DNA from: Ruegeria denitrificans | Lineage (GTDB): Bacteria > Pseudomonadota > Alphaproteobacteria > Rhodobacterales > Rhodobacteraceae | Assembly (NCBI RefSeq): GCF_001458295.1 | Contig: NZ_CYUD01000021.1 | Coordinates: 1-53,726 of the forward strand | Length of the DNA: 53,726 nucleotides | Direction: 5' to 3' | Part shown: one piece after another, positions 16,303 to 23,940 of the stretch | Numbering within the stretch: the stretch's first letter is position 1 | How the letters are laid out: each line of letters begins with the position of its first letter | Made by a program: the position numbers and the translations under genes | The notes under the pieces: model-generated | Told to the model about the DNA's origin: nothing | Seen by the model: only the letters and a program-made list of their open reading frames with translations | Databases searched by the model: none

Positions 16303-17295
16303 ATGGCGCTTGTATTTCGCTCAATCGACGAAGAACAGCCCGGCCCCAAGTTGGCCGGGCTGTTTGCCGAATACTGGCCCGCCTATCACAAGTGGTGGGC
16401 GCAAGAGGGGTATTCGGCCCGCCCCACCTATCGCGAATGCCTACGCGCGCTGCAAAAGCACATGCCCGAGATTCTGCCGCTTTATGAAGAGGTTGTCGAA
16501 CTGGTCGGGGGCAGTGACAGTCAAGCGCGGTTTCTCAGCTTTTATTGCCCCCCGAAATACCTTTCGGGCTGCAGTCAGGCGGTATGGCGGGGCAAGACAC
16601 CATTTCTGGTGCGCAACTACGACTATCATCCAAAAACCTTTGACGCCGCCGTGCTGAAAACCCACTGGGACGGACGTGGCGTGATTGGAATGAGCGATGG
16701 TGTGTTGGGTCTTCTCGACGGTATCAATGACTCAGGACTGACGGTTTCGCTTACCTTTGGCGGTAGGCGTGAAGTGGGCGACGGTTTCGGTGTGCCGCTG
16801 ATCCTGCGCTATGTGCTGCAAACCTGCGAAACGACAGAGCAGGCGGTCGACTGCCTGTGCCGCATTCCCTGCCACATGAGCTATAACGTCACCCTTCTGG
16901 ATGCGAAGTATAACTACAGCACGGTCTACCTTGCCCCCGACCGGCACCCACAAATCTCGAACGTGCCGGTGGCAACCAATCATCAGGGCCATGTCGAATG
17001 GTCCAAGCACGCACGTTTTACAGCGACTGTCGAGCGGGAGAGGTTTCTGTTAAACCGTCTCAATCAGCACCCTGAAAGTGAAAAGCGCTTCATCGACGCC
17101 TTTCTGCGCCCGCCGCTTTACTCCACGGCCTTCAACTCGGGCTTTGGCACGCTTTATACTGCTGTCTACCGGCCAGCAGCAAAGCAACTGCAACTAGTTT
17201 GGCCTGGGATGTGCTGGGACCTGTCGCTAGACAATTTTAAGGAAAGTGCACGCTATGTTCATTTGCCCACAAGAGAGCTGCATGCCGAGTTGTAG
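16303..17295 (+). CDS. C45-family Ntn hydrolase / acyltransferase
   Basis: A 330-aa protein from ATG 16303, eight bases after the ATP-grasp stop. It resembles the acyl-CoA:6-aminopenicillanate acyltransferase (peptidase C45) family. The predicted autocatalytic site is G89-C90 in YLSGCSQAVW, followed by FLVRNYDYHP, the typical strand after the nucleophile. In this family the chain cleaves before the cysteine, which becomes the N-terminal nucleophile that transfers or hydrolyses an amide-linked acyl group. FGGRREVGDGFGVPLILRYV and the ATNHQGHVEW block also fit. No signal peptide is visible, so it acts in the cytoplasm. It closes the nitrilase-decarboxylase-ligase run. Confidence 0.75.
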   Translation: MALVFRSIDEEQPGPKLAGLFAEYWPAYHKWWAQEGYSARPTYRECLRALQKHMPEILPLYEEVVELVGGSDSQARFLSFYCPPKYLSGCSQAVWRGKTPFLVRNYDYHPKTFDAAVLKTHWDGRGVIGMSDGVLGLLDGINDSGLTVSLTFGGRREVGDGFGVPLILRYVLQTCETTEQAVDCLCRIPCHMSYNVTLLDAKYNYSTVYLAPDRHPQISNVPVATNHQGHVEWSKHARFTATVERERFLLNRLNQHPESEKRFIDAFLRPPLYSTAFNSGFGTLYTAVYRPAAKQLQLVWPGMCWDLSLDNFKESARYVHLPTRELHAEL

Positions 17296-17656
17296 ACTTG
17301 GTACATCGCCTCAAATTTGTAGGATTCAGGCGCAAACGCGAAATTCGCTCACTGACTTTGGCAAGGAACAAATAATGCGCAGTATCTAAGCTATTTGCTG
17401 TACCCCGAAAGTCAATTCGTCAACAATTCGACTGGCGCTAGGATCGAAATTTCGTGCGTAGCAAACCTGTTTCCGAAATTTGTGTGAAAAGGGGACAATC
17501 TTTCCAACAACGTGGCGAGTTCAGTAAGTGCAACAATGCTCTTTTGGAATGATTTGCATTGTTGGTCGTTGAGCCGTTTAGAATTAGGTTTCGGTTCCCA
17601 TAGGCGCATAAAATATTAGCAATGACACGGATAATACTCTGGCGAAGGGTCAACGG
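17296..17656. other. Gene-free AT-rich stretch
   Basis: About 360 bases after the C45 gene with no supportable reading frame, hairpin or recognisable remnant. Only short minus-strand frames without ribosome sites are present. Confidence 0.4.
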
Positions 17657-18051
17657 TTGGGATCGCATGGCCGGCAACAGGACGAAGGTGTTCTGGTGAT
17701 ACGCACAATCGCTATGCCTGCAGACACAAATCCGTCTCGGAATATTTTGGTGGTTGGCTGATGTCGCAGATGGATCTTGCTGCCGGCAACATGGCAGGGC
17801 GTGTTTCGCAGGGCCGTGGACCTACAGTATCTGTAGAGGCTATGCAGTTTCTGCGCCCCATCAAAGTAGGTGACGAAGTTACACTATACGCTACATTGCG
17901 CAAAGTTGGACGAACCTCCATATGCGTTCATGTCGACGCCTGGGCGCGCCCGTGGTATTCAGACAAAGCCCAAAAGGTCACCGATGCTGACTTCGTTTTC
18001 GTTGCTCTGGACGTCAACGGCATTCCACGCCCTGTCTTTGAAAGCTCGTAA
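17657..18051 (+). pseudogene. Acyl-CoA thioesterase (YciA-like hotdog), frameshifted
   Basis: Two overlapping frames together spell a standard acyl-CoA thioesterase. The first frame reads VIRTIAMPADTNPSRNI up to about 17745. The second continues FGGWLMSQMDLAAGNMAG and runs to the stop at 18051 (VGRTSICVHVDAWAR). The expected ...GDIFGGWLMSQMDLA junction is restored by adding one base in the run ATTTTGG near 17745-17750, so a single-base deletion has broken the gene. The family hydrolyses acyl-CoA. The 5' end is uncertain because no good start is visible. A sequencing error is the alternative explanation. Confidence 0.75.
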
Positions 18052-18229
18052 CCAGTTTGGTCATGAAAGTTTGTATCCGCACATGTTCGATTATCGTCGC
18101 AGCCGACGAGGTCAGGCATTTGCTGCATCTGGATTTTTGGGGCACTGCTCAGATTCTAGACAAACGCCGATCATCTAATCAAAATATCTGATGCAAGTGT
18201 CGTTGCCTGGTAAGAAAGAAAGCTCCGAA

Positions 18230-19057
18230 ATGGTCACATTAACTGGAAAAGTCGCTATTGTCACAGGTACATCTGCACCAGGAGGCATTGGTCGGGCTAT
18301 CGCTTGGAGGCTGGCACAAGATGGCGCTGCTGTTGTGCTCACTGATATCGACGAACCTCTTGAAACGCCCGACGGAGCTATTGGTAAGGCGGAGTTGCTT
18401 GCTCTGGCGGTGAGTGAATTAAAGGCATCTGGCGGCACAGCAGCATATTTTATGGCGGACGTCACCAAGAAAGAAAATGTGCAGCGCTGCATTGAGTTTG
18501 CCAAAGCCCGATTTGGCGGGGTGGACATACTCGTTAACAATGCCGGATCTCTCGCCGGATCAGCCAACATACTTGATACGGAACCCAGTCAGTGGGAGGA
18601 TAGTTTTCTGGTAAATCTGCTAGGTCCAACCATGTTGTCCAAAGCCGCAATTGTAGAAATGCGCAAGACCGGATCCGGATCGATAGTCAACATCGGATCG
18701 ACCAAAAGCCTTGGGGCCGAAGCGGGGTTTGGCGCCTATACTTCGATGAAACATGGGCTGATTGGCCTTACCAAAACCATAGCCGCCGAATATGGCGTAG
18801 ACGGAATTCGGTGCAACGCTGTTTGCCCAGGATACATCAATACTGAAATGCACATTCTGGCTAACAAAAAAATTGCTGCAAATCTGAACCTTTCAATCGA
18901 AGAAGTGAAGGAGCGCAGATACGCAAATGTCGCACTGCGGAGTGCCGGAGATCCTGAAGATGTAGCCAACGCTGTTGCTTTTCTGGCAGGGCCGGAGTCT
19001 GCTTACATTACAGGTGCCGTTTTGCCGGTTGCTGGTGGTGCGCCCATCGGGGTTTGA
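18230..19057 (+). CDS. SDR-family NAD(P)-dependent oxidoreductase
   Basis: A 275-aa classical short-chain dehydrogenase from ATG 18230 (MVTLTGKVAIVTG). The cofactor motif TGTSAPGGIGRAIA, the structural motif ILVNNAGSLAG and the catalytic Ser (SIVNIGSTKS), Y170 and K174 (YTSMKHG) are all present, so it should be active. NCDLTDI-like acidic residues after strand 2 (VVLTDID) favour NAD over NADP. The sequence does not show which alcohol or ketone it uses. It lies between a dead thioesterase and IS remnants, so it may be a survivor of a larger lost operon. No neighbour hints at its substrate. Confidence 0.85.
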   Translation: MVTLTGKVAIVTGTSAPGGIGRAIAWRLAQDGAAVVLTDIDEPLETPDGAIGKAELLALAVSELKASGGTAAYFMADVTKKENVQRCIEFAKARFGGVDILVNNAGSLAGSANILDTEPSQWEDSFLVNLLGPTMLSKAAIVEMRKTGSGSIVNIGSTKSLGAEAGFGAYTSMKHGLIGLTKTIAAEYGVDGIRCNAVCPGYINTEMHILANKKIAANLNLSIEEVKERRYANVALRSAGDPEDVANAVAFLAGPESAYITGAVLPVAGGAPIGV

Positions 19058-19114
19058 CCGATGTGAACTTAGGGACAAAGCTCAGGACCTATAGATTTCC
19101 GCTAGGCTAATTGA

Positions 19115-19260
19115 TTCACAACTCCCCAAAAGCATTGAACACATCTGATCTATTCTTCTGCGAAATACTGTTTGCGGATCGCACGGCGAATGTTCTTTAC
19201 GACCTTCTCACCGTGGCTCGGGTTGGTTCTGGGTATGATGTTGCAACCAAGTTGGAATGT
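19115..19260 (-). mobile_element. IS3-family OrfA N-terminal remnant
   Basis: On the minus strand a decayed frame reads KVVKNIRRAIRKQYFAEE, then a TAG at 19150-19152, then IR-V. This aligns with the common IS3-type OrfA start in which RKQYSAEEKIRIVL is typical; the stop replaces the Lys codon. No downstream OrfA/OrfB sequence remains. Confidence 0.5.
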
Positions 19261-19531
19261 CACTTGTTTAGCAAAGCCTGACAGGGCGAGACTTCATATA
19301 TCGTAGCTCTGGATGGCTTTGCGTTTTCTTTCCGCGAGTGTGTTCTAGCCATTGTTTCTGCGCCCGTTCTTGCGATGACCATTTCGATCGCATTCTAGTT
19401 TGACTGTGGTTTTGATCGGGCCTTTTTCCTGTTCTTCCTTAATATGGGCGAGGAAAGGGACATTCCTGAATTGTTCGCGGGTGACATTTTAACTTTGCTA
19501 GAAGTCTCAAGGGTTGTTGCGACGGTTCCCG
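19261..19531. other. Rearranged non-coding DNA between two IS remnants
   Basis: No intact frame. Fragments on the minus strand look like broken transposase code, but none could be assigned to a family with confidence. Confidence 0.35.
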
Positions 19532-19624
19532 CTATCTCAGCTTCATGAGTTCATCTCTGAATGCCTCGGTTGGAGTTTGCCATCCGAGGCACTTTCTCGG
19601 GGTTCCGTTCAGGCGGTGTGAGCG
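19532..19624 (-). mobile_element. IS30-family transposase C-terminal remnant
   Basis: The minus strand reads RLNGTPRKCLGWQTP, then TEAFRDELMKLR and a stop. This is the conserved C-terminal end of IS30-type transposases (LN-RPRK-LGW-TP-E-F). The DDE domain upstream is missing, so only the tail survives. Confidence 0.75.
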
Positions 19625-19794
19625 ATACCTGAACCGCGACTCCTATTGCCTTTGAGGGAAGGGGACTCGACCCAATTTCTCCAGCATCTTTTGGCCGAAC
19701 GCTTCGGCGGGTAATGAACATTATGTTAAAAAAGTCATCCATAGCTTGTTGATGCGTCTGCACTCCTTACAGATGTCCCGACCTGAAAATACTA

Positions 19795-19826
19795 AGGTCT
19801 CCGGTTCAGCTTAGAACCGGAGACCT
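19795..19826 (-). terminator. Terminator of the TRAP-Usp operon
   Basis: AGGTCTCCGGTTC, a 6-nt loop and GAACCGGAGACCT form a perfect 13-bp stem just after the usp stop. On the minus strand a U-containing tail (UUAGUAUUUUC) follows. Confidence 0.8.
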
Positions 19827-19872
19827 CTGGTTTTGGAACAGACCTAAGTGATCGGCCTATAAAGTTTTCAGC

Positions 19873-20274
19873 TTATCTCAGGACCACAACACTGCAATTC
19901 GAGTGACGTACCACCCTTGCGGCCGTTGATCCCAATAACAGATCAGACAGTCCAGGTCGGTGCGATGAAACAACAACGCAGTCTGCCTTGTGCTTTTCCT
20001 GCCAGTTCAAGATCGTATTTGTCGTATGCCCGGACACCACATGGATATCGACATCCGATCCGAATTCTTCCGTCAAAGTGCCCGACAGTTCTTTGCTAGC
20101 TTTCTCAAACTGATCTTTGGGAAAGTATGAGACCATGTAAGAAGGAAGCTCTTCCATAATGGACAGAATCGAAATTCGACCACCTTCTGCCAACAGTTTG
20201 CGTGCTGCGTCAATGGATTCCGAATATTCCTTTTCATGCCCGGGTGCGACTGGAACAAGTATATGTTTGAACAT
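19873..20274 (-). CDS. Universal stress protein (UspA family), TRAP-associated
   Basis: A 133-aa single-domain UspA protein. It starts FKHILVPVAPG, and the ATP-binding end is visible as SSHRPGLSDLLLGSTA followed by VVRHSNCSVVVL. GAGGATATC before the ATG is a good ribosome site, and the gene starts 10 nt after the dctM stop. In Halomonas the ectoine TRAP transporter TeaABC carries a similar fourth gene, teaD, whose ATP-binding product tunes transport. The same role is likely here by position. It is the last gene before the terminator at 19795-19826. Confidence 0.88.
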   Translation of the reverse strand: MFKHILVPVAPGHEKEYSESIDAARKLLAEGGRISILSIMEELPSYMVSYFPKDQFEKASKELSGTLTEEFGSDVDIHVVSGHTTNTILNWQEKHKADCVVVSSHRPGLSDLLLGSTAARVVRHSNCSVVVLR

Positions 20275-20284
20275 TTGATATCCT

Positions 20285-21592
20285 CTATTTCAGCGCGTTA
20301 GGCAGCCAGGTGGCGATTTCCGGGAAGATGAAGATCAACGTCAGGCCGACAAACTGCAGAACAACGAAGGGACCAACCGAGTTGTAAACATCACCCATGC
20401 TCACGTCTTTGGGTAGAACACCCTTAATCCAGAACAGAACGAAACCGAACGGAGGGGTCAGATAGGCGATCTGGATGTTTACGATGAACAAGGCACCGAA
20501 CCACAGTTTGTCGATCCCCAATTCGTCAATGATCGGGATGAATAGAGGGGTGCACAACAGGATGATGGCCCAGTCGTCCATTACCATACCCAGGATCAGG
20601 ATGATCAGCATCATCATCAGCAAGATGCCAGTGCTACCGCCAGGCATGGACAGAACCAGATTGGTCAGTAGGTCCTGGCTGCCCAATGTGTTGAACACGT
20701 TGAGGTAAACGGTTGCGCCAATCAGGATCCACAGGCCCATTCCGCTGAGCTTCACTGTCGAAACCAGGGATTCAACCAGAACGGCCTTGGTCAGCTTGCC
20801 ATAGATAAAGTTGATGACGAAAGCACCTGCAGCACCAAAGGCAGCAGCCTCGGCCGGTGTTGCGATACCACCCCAGATAACACCCAGCACGATCACAATC
20901 AAAAGCGCGAATGGCCAGATGCTCAGAACGGCGCTGAGTTTCTCTCCTGCAGTGAATTTCTCATCCGACGGCAGGGCGGGCCCGAGTTCCGGCTGAAATT
21001 GGCAACGAACACCAATGTAGATGGTGTAGAAGAGTGCTAGCATAAGTCCCGGCATCAGACCGGCCATAAACAGGTCGCCAATGGAGACTTTTGCCAAAAG
21101 ACCGTAGAAAATGAACGGCACGCTTGGCGGGATCAAAGCGCCTAGGGCGCCACCTGCCGCGATACACCCGATGGCGATCCTACGGTCGTAATTATATCGC
21201 ATCATGGATGGGTATGCGATCTGCCCCATGGTCGTGGTTGCGGGCGGCGTGATGCCGGTAATGGCCGCAAAAACTGTACAAACCTGAACCGTACCCATCG
21301 CCAATCCACCGGGAATGTGTCCAATCAGCTTATAGACAGCGTCATAGGCGGCCTCGGCTATTCCGGAAAATCGTATCAGGGACCCCATGAAAAGGAAGAG
21401 CGGCACTGTCACCAGGATCGAGCTCCATGGAGTCGAATAGAAGGCACTTGGCACTGACAAAAGTGCGCGGGGTTCTATGATCAGTGCGAACAATACTGCT
21501 GTACCGCCAAGGCCAAATGAGACCGGCAAACCCATGAAAAGAATGGCGAATAGCACTATGAAGTACAGCGCTGTGATAAGTTCAAGGCTCAT
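20285..21592 (-). CDS. dctM: TRAP transporter large permease (DctM)
   Basis: A 435-aa, highly hydrophobic protein with about 12 membrane segments. It has the family features LFAILFMGLPVSFGLGG at the start, GIAEAAYDAVYKLIGHIPGG and AAGGALGALIPPSVPFI in the middle, and YLTPPFGFVLFW near the end. It is the sodium-coupled translocation subunit. An AAGGAAAG site precedes the start. It is separated from dctP by about 150 nt holding a strong hairpin. Confidence 0.93.
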   Translation of the reverse strand: MSLELITALYFIVLFAILFMGLPVSFGLGGTAVLFALIIEPRALLSVPSAFYSTPWSSILVTVPLFLFMGSLIRFSGIAEAAYDAVYKLIGHIPGGLAMGTVQVCTVFAAITGITPPATTTMGQIAYPSMMRYNYDRRIAIGCIAAGGALGALIPPSVPFIFYGLLAKVSIGDLFMAGLMPGLMLALFYTIYIGVRCQFQPELGPALPSDEKFTAGEKLSAVLSIWPFALLIVIVLGVIWGGIATPAEAAAFGAAGAFVINFIYGKLTKAVLVESLVSTVKLSGMGLWILIGATVYLNVFNTLGSQDLLTNLVLSMPGGSTGILLMMMLIILILGMVMDDWAIILLCTPLFIPIIDELGIDKLWFGALFIVNIQIAYLTPPFGFVLFWIKGVLPKDVSMGDVYNSVGPFVVLQFVGLTLIFIFPEIATWLPNALK

Positions 21593-21682
21593 TTTTTGTC
21601 TTTCCTTAGCACGTGGCAGCCTGAGAACGTCGGCATATGCGCGGTTCCAAATGCCGTATTGATGGCGGCATTGTCTGGGGGA

Positions 21683-21709
21683 CCACTGGCTTGGTTTACA
21701 AGCCAGTGG
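21683..21709 (-). promoter_or_regulatory. Strong intercistronic hairpin between dctP and dctM
   Basis: CCACTGGCTTG, loop GTTTA, and CAAGCCAGTGG form a perfect 11-bp stem. In the direction of the TRAP transcript no U-run follows; the T-run is on the opposite side. It therefore looks like an mRNA-stabilising or attenuating element that lets the binding protein be made in excess over the permease. A plus-strand terminator is possible but no plus-strand gene needs one. Confidence 0.6.
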
Positions 21710-21746
21710 AATTTTTTTGCGTCATGTCTGACGAATTAAAGGGGGA

Positions 21747-22796
21747 TTAGTTCCCTGCGGCTTTATCTTCGAGATACTTCTTGTAGATCTCGACGCCTTT
21801 GGCGTTCCCCTTAGACGCGGCAGCAACTTGCGGCCAAACTTCTGCGATGGATTTTTCACGCATTCTTGCCACTTCTTCGTCGCTCAACGTGATCACTTCG
21901 CCACCGGCATCGCGCAGGATTTGCAGTGCTTCTTCAACACCATCCGCATGCATTTGGCTGGTTTGGAAGTACGTTTCTTCAAAAATCCCGTCGATTTGCT
22001 CGCGCTGCCAGTCTGTCAGGGCGTTCCAGCTTTGCAGGTTGATGAAGATTTCCTGGTGCTGTGCAGGGTTCCAACCGGGCATGATCGCGTAGTCGATCAC
22101 TTCCTGGAAGGACATGTCGTCAATCCCGCCGGTATCCCAGTAGGTGCCTTCGATCGTTCCCAGCTTGATGGCGGTATAGATTTCACCACCGTTCATGGAA
22201 ACCGGAGCACCGCCCATGGTCGAGTGGAAGATCGCCTGAGGACCACCTGCACGCATTTTGTGCCCTTCCAGGTCTTCCATTTTTTCGACCCGGAATTTGG
22301 TGAACATTGCGTTCGGACCCTGGTTGGTCCAGCCAGCCCAGTGCAGGTTACGTGCATGTGCTGCTTCCTGAACGATATCGCCAACGCGATAGTCAGGGTT
22401 GCCCCACATTACTTCCCATGCTTCCTCGGTGTTATTGGCACCCATCGCCATGCCGAAAGCCAGCATGCCTTCCGGCATGTCACCGCCATAGACAGAACCC
22501 CAACCGGCATAGCCATCGGTTTGGCCCGCAGCTGCGGCCGCAAAGGCTTCGGCACCGCTCACCAGCGCACCGGCAGGCTCGACACGGATTTTAACCGTTC
22601 CTTGGGTCGCTTCTTCGACAGCTTCGACCCATGGGATCAGACCGTTGTCCCAACCGGCGTCCGTTTGGTCAAATGCCGGTTGGAAAACCCATTCGGTAAC
22701 CTCATCCGGCGGGCCGTCCGCAGCGAAAGCAACGCTTGCGCTGGTGGCAAGAGCACCGGCCCAAAAGGCTGTCTTTATGGATTTTTCTAGTTTCAT
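21747..22796 (-). CDS. dctP: TRAP transporter solute-binding protein (DctP family)
   Basis: A 349-aa periplasmic protein with a clear signal peptide (MKLEKSIKTAFWAGALATS, cleavage after SVAFA). The DctP fold is seen in WVEAVEEATQGTVKIRVEPAG, in AGGPQAIF preceded by KMR (the conserved Arg that pairs with the ligand carboxylate), and in LGTIEGTYWDTGG. GGAGGATACAA precedes the start. The ligand is unknown; most TRAP ligands are organic acids, but ectoine-type solutes also occur. The neighbouring semialdehyde dehydrogenase and MocR regulator suggest an amino-acid-like or carboxylic substrate. Confidence 0.92.
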   Translation of the reverse strand: MKLEKSIKTAFWAGALATSASVAFAADGPPDEVTEWVFQPAFDQTDAGWDNGLIPWVEAVEEATQGTVKIRVEPAGALVSGAEAFAAAAAGQTDGYAGWGSVYGGDMPEGMLAFGMAMGANNTEEAWEVMWGNPDYRVGDIVQEAAHARNLHWAGWTNQGPNAMFTKFRVEKMEDLEGHKMRAGGPQAIFHSTMGGAPVSMNGGEIYTAIKLGTIEGTYWDTGGIDDMSFQEVIDYAIMPGWNPAQHQEIFINLQSWNALTDWQREQIDGIFEETYFQTSQMHADGVEEALQILRDAGGEVITLSDEEVARMREKSIAEVWPQVAAASKGNAKGVEIYKKYLEDKAAGN

Positions 22797-22870
22797 TTGT
22801 ATCCTCCTTGTTTGTAGAGATGATTTTTTGATTTGAACTTGTTCAGATAAGGACGTGACCGAAGTCCGGC

Positions 22871-23383
22871 TTACGCCTCATCTGGTTCGCCGCCGAAGAT
22901 TGTTTGCAAGTCCACAAGCAGCTTCTTGATGACGATCAGCAGAACAAAGAATCCGGCGAGAGGGATTGCAAACTTGATGGGATAGATCGGAATCGGAACC
23001 GAGGTTGGCGTCCACTGATTGAGCATCAGAGAAAGCTGGCCCGCCTCGTACCCTTTCCAGATCAGAGTGACCAGAAAGAGGATTGCGATGGGCGCCGTCA
23101 GAACGTCCAGAATGGCTTTCTTGCGGGTCGTTGCATTTGCATAGAAAAGATCGAGCTTCACAAAGCTGTCATGCTGAAGCGAATAGATCCCGCCCACACA
23201 TGCCAAGAGCACCATAGCGGCTTGCAAAGTGGTGCCGATCCATTGCGACGGATTGTTGAGCAGGTAGCGCATGAAAACGTCTGAGACGCCAAACGCCATA
23301 CAATACAAAATCAAAAACCATCCGATCCAACCCGCGAATTCGGATATGGCCCTTGTAAGAGCGTCAAGTCCTCGCATCAGCAC
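22871..23383 (-). CDS. dctQ: TRAP transporter small permease (DctQ)
   Basis: A 170-aa protein with four membrane segments and the DctQ look (GWFLILYCMAFGVSDVFMRY, NPSQWIGTTLQAAMVLLA, LKLDLF-like region). I keep the GTG start at 23383 because GGGGAGG lies seven bases upstream; an ATG two codons later is an alternative. It is the first gene of the operon, before dctP, an order less usual than P-Q-M. Confidence 0.9.
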   Translation of the reverse strand: MLMRGLDALTRAISEFAGWIGWFLILYCMAFGVSDVFMRYLLNNPSQWIGTTLQAAMVLLACVGGIYSLQHDSFVKLDLFYANATTRKKAILDVLTAPIAILFLVTLIWKGYEAGQLSLMLNQWTPTSVPIPIYPIKFAIPLAGFFVLLIVIKKLLVDLQTIFGGEPDEA

Positions 23384-23940
23384 GCTGTGTCCTCCCCGTG
23401 AAAATGCCTATTTTGAACAAGGTGCTGCAACGATTCCACAGGCCCCGCTCTGTTCTCCCTGAAGGAATATGATGCGTTCCATACGAGAGTAGGCGCAACC
23501 CCTCATTTCGCAGAAGGCTTGCATCGTCCCCCTTGCGTCAAGTTAAGATTATGCAGGCCAATAAGCGAAAGGCACAGATCGGTGAAAATATGGGCACAGA
23601 TCAGTGCAATGTTTACCGTATTGTAAAATAATGATAATTATCAATTACGAGTTAGAATCAAGCGGGTAATTTTAGTGTAGATGGGAACAGTTAGCGCTAG
23701 TCTGGCGAACATCGATTCAAAGGATCGTCCCTGCGGTGGTTCTTCGGCGTCTTGATGCGTTCTAAAGATGAGATTCAGAAAAAGACCAGGATGCAGCACA
23801 GATTTTGCATAGCCACGTGTCAACAATTTTACGCAATCTTTGGGATCAGCTTCGTGTGAAAAATTTGCCAGAATATGATATGGCGCCTCAGCATCTCAGT
23901 GCGAGAGTTCTAATGACAGTCGCTCAATCCAAGCATTGGG
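23384..23940. other. Intergenic region before the TRAP operon
   Basis: About 560 bases with the direct repeat and palindrome noted separately. A 61-codon minus-strand frame at 23641-23826 lacks a ribosome site and I do not call it. Probably holds the TRAP promoter and the end of the mmsA-like transcript. Confidence 0.4.
23571..23602. promoter_or_regulatory. Direct repeat GGCACAGATC upstream of the TRAP operon
   Basis: Two exact copies of GGCACAGATC start 22 bp apart (23571 and 23593), about 200 bp upstream of dctQ. Spacing near two helical turns suggests a dimeric activator site, for example of the nearby MocR protein. A perfect TGATAATTATCA palindrome follows at 23632-23643. Confidence 0.35.

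Noticed and set aside
21828..22790. 320-codon plus-strand frame
   Set aside because: Antisense to dctP; Cys/His-rich composition is typical of a mirror frame.
23632..23643. TGATAATTATCA as a Fur box
   Set aside because: It is a perfect palindrome, but shorter than the Fur/Mur consensus, and the neighbouring genes are not iron- or manganese-related.
23641..23826. 61-codon minus-strand frame
   Set aside because: Starts with TTG, has no ribosome site, and I recognise no family; overlaps the likely TRAP promoter region.
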